Assembly (NCBI RefSeq): GCF_016862515.1
Contig: NZ_BONC01000037.1
Location: 1 to 64,000, forward strand
From: Asanoa iriomotensis
GTDB lineage: Bacteria; Actinomycetota; Actinomycetes; Mycobacteriales; Micromonosporaceae
Direction: 5' to 3'
DNA: 64,000 bases
The position numbers were made by a program, and so were the translations under genes. Shown piece by piece: positions 32,099 to 39,793 of this stretch. A model generated the notes under the pieces. That model made no database searches. It was not told the DNA's origin and saw only the letters and a program-made list of their open reading frames with translations. Position 1 is the stretch's first letter; the number at the start of each line of letters is the position of its first letter.

Positions 32099-34038
32099 GC
32101 TTCAACCCGTACGTCCCGCGCCCGATCGACCTGCCCACGGACGTGTCGCTGTCCCAGCACGCCGCGCTGACCGACCTGGACGAGGCGAAGATCTTCGCCG
32201 CGCCGGACGACCCGGCCGACTGGCCCGCCTGGCGTGCCCGGCTGGCGGCGTGGCGGGCCGACGCGCAGGCCCGGCTCGGCTACACCGGGTCGCACTACGA
32301 CGAGATCGCCGGCGACTGCTTCACGGTGTGCCTGGCCTGGCTCTGGGACGAGACGCTCTACGACCACGACCGGGGCGTGTTCACCGTCGACGCGTTCCTC
32401 GACGCGGCCGGGCGGGACTTCGGCGGGTTCGACGGGGTGGTGCTCTGGCACGCGTACCCGGTGATCGGTCTCGACGACCGCAACCAGTTCGACTGGTACC
32501 GCGACGTGCCCGAGCTGTCCGAGGTGGTCCGGGCGTTCCAGGACCGCGGTGTGCGGGTGTTCGTCGACTACAACCCGTGGGACACCGGCACCCGCCGCGA
32601 ACCGGGCAGCGATGCCGAGGAGGTCGCCGCGCTGGCCGGCAGGCTCGGCGTCGACGGCGTCTTCCTGGACACCCTCAAGGAGGGCGCCGGCCCGCTGCGG
32701 GCCGCGCTCGACGAGGTGCGGCCCGGCCTGGTGCTGGAGGGGGAGAGCCGGGTGCCGCTGGCCCGGATCGAGGACCACGCGATGTCGTGGGCGCAGTGGT
32801 TCGCCGACTCGGCCGTGCCCGGGGTGCTGCGGGCGAAGTGGTTCGAGCGCCGGCACATGCTGCACCACACCCGTCGCTGGCACCGTGATCACCTCGACGA
32901 GCTGCACTCCGCCTGGCTCAACGGCGTCGGCGTGCTGGTCTGGGAGAGCGTGTTCGGCGTCTGGGTCGGCTGGAACGAGCGGGACCGCGCGGTGCTGCGG
33001 GCGATGCGCCGCGTGCAGACCAGCCACGCGGCCTGGTTGCGGTCCGCGGACTGGGTGCCGCTGGCCGACCATCCCGGCACCGGCCAGGTGTACGCGTCGC
33101 GCTGGACGCACGACGACACTCCGCTGTGGACGGTGGTGAACCGGGGCGGCGACCACGACGGGCCGTGGCTGGTGACCACGCGCCACGGCCGGTTCGTCGA
33201 CCTGGTCACCGGCGCCGCGCTGACGGTCACCGACCTGGGCGACGGCCGGGTCACCGTGGGCGGGCCGTTGCCGGCCGGTGCGATCGCAGCCGTGGCGGTC
33301 ACCGAGGCGGAGGTCGAGCGACACGAGCCGCCGACCGGCGACCCGTCGTTCCCGGCGCGGGCCGCGGTGCGCACGCGCACCCCGTGGGCGCCATTGGCGG
33401 AGGTTCCGGCGGGGCTGGTCGCGGTGGCCGGCGGCACGCACGACCTGGTCGTCCGGCACCGGGTCCGGGAGACCGGGCTCTATGGCGAGACGCCGTACGT
33501 CGACGAGTGGAAGCCGCTGCCGCCCCGCCTGCACCACACCGCGACGCTGCGGCGCAGTGTGCGGCTCGGCCGGTTCGCGATCGCCACGCACGAGGTGACC
33601 CACGGCGAGTACGCCGAGTTCCGCCGCGCCACCGGTTACCGGCCGGTGCGGGCGGAGCGGTTCACCGCCGGACAGGGGCCGGCCGACGCGCCGGTCACGG
33701 GGGTGGACCTCGCCGACGCCCGGGCCTACGCGGCCTGGGCCGGGCTGCGGCTGCCGACCGAGGACGAGTGGCAGGTCGCCGCCTCGGCGGGGCTGCTGGT
33801 TCGCCGGGAGCCGCTGGTGTGGAACCTGACCGAGAGCGAGCACACGGACGGGCGTACCCGCTTCGTGATCCTCAAGGGCGGCTCCGCGTACCAGGCGCAG
33901 GGTTCCGACTGGTATTTCGACGGCGGACCGCAACCGGCCGACGTCTCGGTGAAGCTGCTGCTCACCGGCGCTGGACTTACCCGCTCCGACCAGGTCGGCT
34001 TCCGCTGCGCGGCCGACCTCCCAACCCCCGAGGAGTGA
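32095..34038 (+). CDS. TIM-barrel glycosidase-like domain fused to an FGE-sulfatase-fold domain
   Basis: The 647-residue cytoplasmic protein has no signal peptide. Residues about 30-330 look like a (beta/alpha)8 glycoside-hydrolase-type barrel: FDGVVLWHAYPVIG, VRVFVDYNPWDTG, GVDGVFLDTL (possible catalytic Asp), LVLEGESRVPLARIED, LNGVGVLVWESVFGVWVGW. A beta-rich part follows. From about residue 480 comes an FGE-sulfatase (SUMF1) domain: FAIATHEVTHGEYAEFRRATGY, LADARAYAAWAGLRLPTEDEW, WNLTESEHTDG, ending QVGFRCAAD. The cysteine pair used by true formylglycine-generating enzymes is absent, so this domain is probably not an FGE. I do not recognise an exact family. The start GTG 32095 overlaps the ribokinase stop (GTGA). 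Confidence 0.75.
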   Translation: MSFNPYVPRPIDLPTDVSLSQHAALTDLDEAKIFAAPDDPADWPAWRARLAAWRADAQARLGYTGSHYDEIAGDCFTVCLAWLWDETLYDHDRGVFTVDAFLDAAGRDFGGFDGVVLWHAYPVIGLDDRNQFDWYRDVPELSEVVRAFQDRGVRVFVDYNPWDTGTRREPGSDAEEVAALAGRLGVDGVFLDTLKEGAGPLRAALDEVRPGLVLEGESRVPLARIEDHAMSWAQWFADSAVPGVLRAKWFERRHMLHHTRRWHRDHLDELHSAWLNGVGVLVWESVFGVWVGWNERDRAVLRAMRRVQTSHAAWLRSADWVPLADHPGTGQVYASRWTHDDTPLWTVVNRGGDHDGPWLVTTRHGRFVDLVTGAALTVTDLGDGRVTVGGPLPAGAIAAVAVTEAEVERHEPPTGDPSFPARAAVRTRTPWAPLAEVPAGLVAVAGGTHDLVVRHRVRETGLYGETPYVDEWKPLPPRLHHTATLRRSVRLGRFAIATHEVTHGEYAEFRRATGYRPVRAERFTAGQGPADAPVTGVDLADARAYAAWAGLRLPTEDEWQVAASAGLLVRREPLVWNLTESEHTDGRTRFVILKGGSAYQAQGSDWYFDGGPQPADVSVKLLLTGAGLTRSDQVGFRCAADLPTPEE

Positions 34039-34043
34039 CCCTG

Positions 34044-36170
34044 ATGGTTAGAGGCAGGCGGTTCGGTGGCGGCGCGGCCGCCGTTCTTCTCGCGCTCGGC
34101 CTGGCCGGCGCGGTGCCCGGCACGGCCGGCGCGGAACGCGTCCGTGCGGGCACCCTGACCACCGCCAGCGCGCCGTCCGCGGCGCTGGGCGGCACCATCG
34201 ACTACACCGTCTACCTGCCCTACGGCTACGACCCGGCGGGCGCGACCCGCTACCCGGTGCTCTACCTGTTGCACGGGCGCGGCGACACGATGCAGGCGTG
34301 GACGCGGGTCAAGGCCGACCTCGACCGGATGATCTCCGACAAGACCGTGCCGCCGGTGATCGCGGTGCTGCCCGACGCGCCGTGGAGCAGCCGCGGCAAC
34401 TACTACGTGGACTCCGCCTACACCGGCGCCGACGACCCGGGGCGTCCGGTGGAGACGGCCTTCACCGTGGATCTGGTGTCGCATGTGGACGCCACCTACC
34501 GCACGGCCGCGCACCGCGGCGCCCGGCTCGTCGGCGGCTACTCGATGGGCGGTGCCGGCGCGCTGCGCTACGCCCTGGCCCACTCGGACCTGTTCGCCAA
34601 CGCGCTGGTGCTCAGCCCGGCGGTCTACAACCCGCTGCCGCCGGCCGACTCGTCGGCGCGGGAGTTCGGCGCGTTCGGCGCGGGCGCGGAGAAGTTCTCC
34701 GACGAGGTCTACCGGCGGCTCAACTATCCGGCCCTGCTGACCGGGCGGGACCCTGATCTGCCGGTGCGGATGTACATCGCCGTCGGCGACGACGAGTGGG
34801 CCAACCCGGACCCGGCCGACGCGGCGCACGACCTGGACTACGAGGCCGCGACGCTCTACAACAACGTGCGCCGGGCCGACGGGGTGGCGGCCGAGTTCCG
34901 GGTGATCGACGGCGGGCACGACTGGGACGTGTGGCGGCCGGCCTTCGTGGACGGTCTCACGCACCTGGCGGGCACGTTGAGCGCGACGCCGCCGGCCGGG
35001 CTGCCCGGCCCGCCGCACGGGACCGCGAGTCAGGACTGGGCCGGCGGCGTCGCCGCGCACCCCGACGGCGCCACGACCATCGGTTACGCCGCGTCGGGTC
35101 CGGTGGCGGGCCAGCAGTACGCCGGTGGGCTGGACGCGGTGGTGAGCCGGATCGGTGGGTGGACGACGCAGTTCGGCACGCCGGCCAATGACCGGCTCTA
35201 CGGCGTCGTCCCGCTGGATGATGGTGGGGTGCTCGCGGCCGGCTACTCCCGTGGCGACCTCGACGGCGCACATCCGGGCAGTCCGGCCGACGACGGCTTC
35301 GTGACCCGGCTGACCGCCGACGGGCAGCGCGCGTGGCTCACCCAGGCCGGCGATCCCGCCAAGGCGGACCGGTTCTACGCGCTCGCGCCGGCCCCGGACG
35401 GCGGTGCCTTCGTCGCCGGATACACCAGCGGGTCGTTCGCGGGCGAGGCCTCGGCCGGAGACAAGGACGCGGTGCTGGCCCGGGTCGCGTCGGACGGCCG
35501 GATCGTGTGGAGCCGGCAGCTCGGCGGCCCCGGTGAGGACAAGGCGCTCGCGGTCGCGGTCGACGCGAAGGGCGTCTACGTGGCGGGCAGCACCTCGGCC
35601 GCCATGCCGGGCACGACATCGCTCGGCGGGCTCGACGGCTGGCTGGCCCATTACGGGCTCGACGGCAACCGGAACTGGGTGACCGCGGTCGGTGGGGACG
35701 GCGACGACCTGCTCGGTGGTGTCGCGATCACCTCTGACGGGCTGGCGGTGGCCACCGGGTCGACCGGCGGTGCCGGCGGCACGGACGCGCTGACCGTGGC
35801 GTTCACCAAGGCCGGCAAGGAGCGCTGGCGGGCCGTGACCGGGGGCCGCGGCACCGACGCGGGCGCCGAGGTGGTGCCGGCCGCCGACGGGTCCGTCACG
35901 GTGGTGGGCTTCACCAGCAGCACGCTCGGTCTGCCGGTCGGTGGCGCCGACGTGCTCACGCTGCGGCTCGACCGGCGGGGCAAGCAGTTGGGCGTGGCGC
36001 AGTTCGGCAGCGCCCGCGACGACGCGGCCGACCCGTTCGGCGAGGAGAACGTCTACGCGACCCGCGCCGCCGATGGCCGGCTGCTGGTCACCGGCTTCAC
36101 CGCCGGCGGTGCCCTCGGCAGCGGTGACGTCTTCCTCGCCACCGTCGACCCGGTGAAGGGGACTCCATGA
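34044..36170 (+). CDS. Secreted esterase (esterase D fold) fused to a beta-propeller
   Basis: The exported 708-residue protein has a signal peptide (RRFGGGAAAVLLALGLAGAVPGTAGA, cleaved near residue 29). Residues about 40-315 are an alpha/beta-hydrolase of the esterase D/antigen-85 type: YPVLYLLHGRGDTMQAW, VIAVLPDAPW, nucleophile Ser167 in GGYSMGGAG, Asp in MYIAVGDDEW, His in GGHDWDVWRP. Residues about 325-708 are repeated blades of the pattern G-x-D-x-x-V-x-R-x-x-x-x-G plus VAGYTSGSF, VAGSTSAAM, VTGFTAGGAL, an SBBP/delta-60-type propeller. It probably deacylates a carbohydrate ester outside the cell before import. Its TGA overlaps the next ATG. Confidence 0.86.
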   Translation: MVRGRRFGGGAAAVLLALGLAGAVPGTAGAERVRAGTLTTASAPSAALGGTIDYTVYLPYGYDPAGATRYPVLYLLHGRGDTMQAWTRVKADLDRMISDKTVPPVIAVLPDAPWSSRGNYYVDSAYTGADDPGRPVETAFTVDLVSHVDATYRTAAHRGARLVGGYSMGGAGALRYALAHSDLFANALVLSPAVYNPLPPADSSAREFGAFGAGAEKFSDEVYRRLNYPALLTGRDPDLPVRMYIAVGDDEWANPDPADAAHDLDYEAATLYNNVRRADGVAAEFRVIDGGHDWDVWRPAFVDGLTHLAGTLSATPPAGLPGPPHGTASQDWAGGVAAHPDGATTIGYAASGPVAGQQYAGGLDAVVSRIGGWTTQFGTPANDRLYGVVPLDDGGVLAAGYSRGDLDGAHPGSPADDGFVTRLTADGQRAWLTQAGDPAKADRFYALAPAPDGGAFVAGYTSGSFAGEASAGDKDAVLARVASDGRIVWSRQLGGPGEDKALAVAVDAKGVYVAGSTSAAMPGTTSLGGLDGWLAHYGLDGNRNWVTAVGGDGDDLLGGVAITSDGLAVATGSTGGAGGTDALTVAFTKAGKERWRAVTGGRGTDAGAEVVPAADGSVTVVGFTSSTLGLPVGGADVLTLRLDRRGKQLGVAQFGSARDDAADPFGEENVYATRAADGRLLVTGFTAGGALGSGDVFLATVDPVKGTP

Positions 36171-37357
36171 CGGCGCCACTGGCCGGCGTGAAGGTCGTCG
36201 ACCTGGCCACCCTGTTCGCCGGGCCGCTCGCGGCGGCGTTCCTCGGTGACTTCGGCGCCGACGTGGTCAAGGTGGAGCATCCGGCGAAGCCGGACCCGGC
36301 GCGCGGGCACGGCCCGGCCAAGGACGGCGTGGGCCTGTGGTGGAAGGTGCTGGGCCGCAACAAGCGGACCGTCACCCTGAACCTGTCCGATCCGGACGGT
36401 GCCGAGGTGCTGCGGCGGCTCGTCGCCGACGCCGACGTGCTGGTGGAGAACTTCCGCCCTGGCACGCTCGAGCGGTGGGGTCTCGGCCCGGCCGAGCTGC
36501 ACGCGGTCAACCCCGGGCTCGTGATCGCCCGGATCAGCGGGTTCGGCCAGGTCGGCCCCTACGCGCGCCGGCCCGGGTTCGGCACCCTCGCCGAGGCGAT
36601 GAGCGGCTTCGCGGCCGCGACCGGCGAACCCGACGGCCCGCCGACGCTGCCGCCGTTCGGGCTGGCCGACTCGGTGGCCGCGCTGGCCACGGCGTACGCG
36701 GTGATGCTGGCCCTGCGTGCCCGCGACGCCGGCGGTGGCACCGGGCAGGTGGTCGACCTGGCCATCATCGAGCCGATCATGGCGATGCTCGGGCCGCAGA
36801 TCACCTGGTACGACCAGATCGGGTACGTCCAGCCGCGGCTCGGCAACCGCTCCAACAACAACGCGCCGCGCAACACCTACCGGTGCGCCGATGGCCGCTG
36901 GGTCGCGGTGTCGACCAGCGCGCAGAGCATCGCCGAGCGGGTGCTGCGCCTGGTCGGGCGTCCGGAGCTGGTCGACGAGCCGTGGTTCGCCACGGGCAGC
37001 GGCCGGGCCGCGCACGCGGACGAGCTGGACGCCGCGGTGGGTGCCTGGGTGGCCGAACGCGGCCGCGACGAGGTGGTCGCCGCGTTCGAGGCGGCGCAGG
37101 CGGCGGTGGCGCCGGTTTACGACGTGCGGGACATCGTCGCCGACCCGCAGTACGCCGCCCTCGGCACCGTCCACACCGTCCCCGACGAGGAGCTGGGCGA
37201 GGTGCGGATGCAGAACGTGCCGTTCCGGCTCTCCGGCACGCCGGGCGAGATCCGGCACGCCGGGCGCCGGCACGGCCAGGACACCGACGACGTGCTCGGC
37301 AAGCTCGGCTACGCCGCCGACGAGCTGGCCGCCCTGCGTACCCGAGGCGTGATCTGA
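36167..37357 (+). CDS. Class III CoA-transferase (CaiB/BaiF family)
   Basis: The 396-residue enzyme moves CoA between carboxylic acids. It has PLAGVKVVDLATLFAGPLAAAFLGDFGADVVKVEHPAKPDPAR, GRNKRTVTLNLSDPDG, LVENFRPGTLERWGLG, SGFGQVGPYARRPGF, and the catalytic aspartate Asp168 in FGLADSVAALATAYAVMLALRARD. All main motifs of formyl-CoA/succinyl-CoA-type transferases are intact. The acid activated is unknown. Because a CitE-like CoA lyase follows directly, a hydroxy-dicarboxylic acid (malate, citramalate or similar) is a reasonable guess. The start ATG overlaps the esterase stop. Confidence 0.92.
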   Translation: MTAPLAGVKVVDLATLFAGPLAAAFLGDFGADVVKVEHPAKPDPARGHGPAKDGVGLWWKVLGRNKRTVTLNLSDPDGAEVLRRLVADADVLVENFRPGTLERWGLGPAELHAVNPGLVIARISGFGQVGPYARRPGFGTLAEAMSGFAAATGEPDGPPTLPPFGLADSVAALATAYAVMLALRARDAGGGTGQVVDLAIIEPIMAMLGPQITWYDQIGYVQPRLGNRSNNNAPRNTYRCADGRWVAVSTSAQSIAERVLRLVGRPELVDEPWFATGSGRAAHADELDAAVGAWVAERGRDEVVAAFEAAQAAVAPVYDVRDIVADPQYAALGTVHTVPDEELGEVRMQNVPFRLSGTPGEIRHAGRRHGQDTDDVLGKLGYAADELAALRTRGVI

Positions 37358-38172
37358 TGCTGTTGACCTGGCTCTACGTGCCGGGGGACCGGCCGGACCG
37401 GTTCGCCAAGGCGGTGGCGTCGGGCGCCGACTCCGTGATCCTCGACCTCGAGGACGCGGTCGTGGCGGGCCGGAAGGCGTACGCCCGGGAAGCGGTCGCC
37501 GAGTTCCTGGCCGTGCCGCAACCGGTGCCGGTGCAGGTCCGGGTCAACGAGCAGATGGGCCCGGACGTGGCCGCGCTCGCCGGGTTGCCGGGGCTGGCGG
37601 GGCTGCGGCTGCCGAAGGTGGAGTCGCCGGCGACGGTGGTGGAGGTGGCATCGCGGGTCGACGTGCCGCTGCATCCGCTGGTCGAGTCGGCGGTCGGGCT
37701 GGAGGCCGCGTACGCGATCGCGTCCGCGCATCCACGGGTCGCCTCGCTCGGTCTCGGCGAGGCCGACCTGCGCTCGGACCTCGGCGTCAGCGACGACGAC
37801 GGCCTGCTGTGGGCCCGCGGGCGGGTGGTGGTCGCGGCCCGCGCGGCCGGCCTGCCTCCACCGGCGATGGCGGTGTACGCGGACGTCGCCGACACCGACG
37901 GCCTGGCTCGTTCCTGTCGGGCGGGCCGCCGGCTCGGCTTCCTCGGCCGCACGGCGATCCACCCCCGCCAGCTGCCGGTGATCGTGGACGCGTTCCGGCC
38001 GTCCGAGCGCGAGGTCGCTCGGGCCGTCGAGCTGCTGGCCGCGGTCGCGGAGGCGGAACGCCGCGACTCCGGCACCGTCGTGCTGCCCGACGGCCGGTTC
38101 GCCGACCGCGCCATGGTCGCCGCCGCCCGACGCGTCGTCGATCTCGCCGCCCGCCTACCCTCGGCACCATGA
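37357..38172 (+). CDS. HpcH/HpaI family CoA-ester lyase (CitE-like)
   Basis: The 271-residue TIM-barrel Mg-dependent lyase of the CitE/malyl-CoA lyase type shows WLYVPGDRPDRFAKAVASGADSVILDLEDAV, VRVNEQMGPD, GLRLPKVESPATV, LHPLVESAVGLEAAYAIASAHPRVASLGLGEADLRSDLG (metal-binding Glu and Asp) and GFLGRTAIHPRQLPVI. Such enzymes split 3-hydroxyacyl-CoA thioesters, for example citramalyl-CoA to acetyl-CoA and pyruvate or malyl-CoA to acetyl-CoA and glyoxylate. With the preceding CoA-transferase it makes a two-step pathway needing no hydratase if the acid is already hydroxylated. It starts in the stop of the previous gene (TGATG). Confidence 0.92.
   Translation: MLLTWLYVPGDRPDRFAKAVASGADSVILDLEDAVVAGRKAYAREAVAEFLAVPQPVPVQVRVNEQMGPDVAALAGLPGLAGLRLPKVESPATVVEVASRVDVPLHPLVESAVGLEAAYAIASAHPRVASLGLGEADLRSDLGVSDDDGLLWARGRVVVAARAAGLPPPAMAVYADVADTDGLARSCRAGRRLGFLGRTAIHPRQLPVIVDAFRPSEREVARAVELLAAVAEAERRDSGTVVLPDGRFADRAMVAAARRVVDLAARLPSAP
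38156..38161 (+). promoter_or_regulatory. Predicted -10 element, leaderless promoter inside the operon
   Basis: TACCCT lies 7 bases before the ATG at 38169, within the end of the lyase gene. It could give the last gene its own leaderless transcript besides translational coupling. Confidence 0.35.
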
Positions 38173-38651
38173 CCGGTGCAGGGGAGGAGCTCGGCGCGCT
38201 CATCGCCGAGCTGGAGGAGCAGGAACGGCGCCTGGTGTTCACCAGGTTCGACAACGACGACGCGTGGCGGCTCGGCAGCCTGATCGTGGGGCTGGCGCGG
38301 GAGCGGACCCTGCCGATCACGGTGGACATCCGCCGGCACGGGCACCAGCTCTTCCACGCCGCGCTGCCCGGCACCACGCCGGAGAACGACTCCTGGATCG
38401 ACCGCAAGGTCCGGGTGGTCAACCGTTTCAGCGCGGCGTCGTACCTCGTCGGCCGGCGGCTGGTCGCCCAGGGGCGCACGCTCGACGTCATCGCCGGCGT
38501 CGACCCGGTGGATTACGCCCCGCACGGCGGCTCGTTCCCGATCCGGATCCGCGACGTGGGTGTCGTCGGCACGATCACCGTCTCCGGCCTTCCCCAGCAG
38601 GCCGACCACGCCCTCGTGGTGGAAGCCATCGAGAGTTTCCTGACCGCCTGA
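38169..38651 (+). CDS. UPF0303/HbpS-GlcG-fold protein
   Basis: The 160-residue protein matches the heme-degrading-domain (DUF336/UPF0303) family: FTRFDNDDAWRLGSLIVGLARERTLPITVDIRRHGHQLFHAALPG, then DSWIDRKVRVVNRFSAASYLVGRRL and FPIRIRDVGVVGTITVSGLPQQADHALVVEAI. Members are small alpha/beta oligomers that often close catabolic operons. Heme degradation is shown only for some, so the role here is open. The ATG overlaps the lyase stop, making it the last gene of the LacI-controlled set. Its stop is 2 bases from the convergent GH26 stop, and no terminator hairpin is seen there. Confidence 0.88.
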   Translation: MTGAGEELGALIAELEEQERRLVFTRFDNDDAWRLGSLIVGLARERTLPITVDIRRHGHQLFHAALPGTTPENDSWIDRKVRVVNRFSAASYLVGRRLVAQGRTLDVIAGVDPVDYAPHGGSFPIRIRDVGVVGTITVSGLPQQADHALVVEAIESFLTA

Positions 38652-38653
38652 CC

Positions 38654-39649
38654 TCAGCAGGCGACTCCGGACCGGGCCAGGCCGGTCCGGAACGCGACCA
38701 GGTCGGCCGGGGTGTCGTCGAAGCTCCAGCGGCCGTCGCGGTTGACCTGGTTCCAGACGAAGCCCGCGATCCGCGGGTTCTCCCGCAGCCAGGGGCCGAA
38801 CGCCGCGAGCCAGGCGCGTTTCTGCGGGCCGGGTTCGACGCCGACCTCGGTCAGCAGGACGGGTTTGTCGGTCAACGCGTAGATCTGGTCGAGCGTGTCC
38901 CGGAAGGTCACGCTCGGGCTGGACTCGCGGATGGCATACCCGGTCGGACCGACCACGTCGACGTAGTCCGCGCCGGGCCAGAACTCCTTGATGGTCCCGC
39001 TGGCCGTGCCGCGGACGATGTTCGGCGCCCACACCCACACGGCGTTGGTGGCGCCGAGGTCGCGGAAGAGCTTCACCACGCGCCGGAAGGCCGCGGGGTA
39101 CTCGCCCGGGCGGTTGTCGTTGTCGGTGCCCCAGGGGTACCAGTGGCCGTTCATCTCGTGCGCCCAGCGGATCAGGATCGGCTTGCGGTACGCGACGACC
39201 GCGCGCGCGATCTCCGCGTACTGGTCGTCGTAGGTGCCGTCGAGCGTGTGGCCGAGCTTCCACTCCGGTTGGTGCTGGTTGCGGCCCGTGGTCCACGGTT
39301 CGAGCGAGAGCAGCGGGGTGCCGGGCAGGTCCTCGAGCGTCCGCGCGGAGATGCCGCCCTGCACCGAGGTGAACACCTTGACCACCGAGGGCCGGCAGTC
39401 GACCGACCGCTCGATCGCGTCGACGGCCTGCGGCGTGCGGTTCTTGAGCATCACGCCGAACAGCGGGCGGTCGCCCAGGATGTCGCCGGCGTCGGCCACC
39501 ACCGGCTTGTCCGGCGTGGGCGCGGCGGCGCTGGTCGGGCCACCGCCGGCCGGCGGTGGGGGCGTCGTGCTCGGGCCGCCGCAGGCGACGGCCGCGAGAG
39601 CCGCGGCGACGGAGACCGTCACGGTCAGGGTTCGCCGACCCCTCAGCAC
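38654..39649 (-). CDS. Glycoside hydrolase family 26-like lipoprotein
   Basis: The 331-residue protein has a lipoprotein signal (VSVAAALAAVACGG, acylated Cys near residue 23), a Pro/Ser/Thr-rich linker, and a GH26-type TIM barrel. KPILIRWAHEMNGHWYPWG holds the likely acid/base Glu165, and PVLLTEVGVEPG the likely nucleophile Glu268. WAPNIVRG and FVWNQVNRDGRWSFDD are further active-site blocks. GH26 enzymes are mostly endo-beta-mannanases, with some lichenases and xylanases; the exact activity is not predictable. The start is GTG 39649 with GGGAG upstream. It converges on the LacI operon and is divergent from the oxidase gene, so probably independent of both. Confidence 0.88.
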   Translation of the reverse strand: MLRGRRTLTVTVSVAAALAAVACGGPSTTPPPPAGGGPTSAAAPTPDKPVVADAGDILGDRPLFGVMLKNRTPQAVDAIERSVDCRPSVVKVFTSVQGGISARTLEDLPGTPLLSLEPWTTGRNQHQPEWKLGHTLDGTYDDQYAEIARAVVAYRKPILIRWAHEMNGHWYPWGTDNDNRPGEYPAAFRRVVKLFRDLGATNAVWVWAPNIVRGTASGTIKEFWPGADYVDVVGPTGYAIRESSPSVTFRDTLDQIYALTDKPVLLTEVGVEPGPQKRAWLAAFGPWLRENPRIAGFVWNQVNRDGRWSFDDTPADLVAFRTGLARSGVAC

Positions 39650-39793
39650 GTCCGACTCCCCACGCCACCATGATCGCAGATTCGCCCCATCCGCCTCAGC
39701 TCGCGCCGAGACGCACCTCACGTTCCGGCCGTCTTACGGTTCGCCGCTCCGGCTCGTCGGAGGTGTGTTGTCGGATCATGCGGAGGGAAGATC

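Noticed and set aside
24508-38651. Horizontal transfer of the LacI operon
   Set aside because: No integrase, repeats, tRNA or compositional break around it; codon use matches the surroundings.
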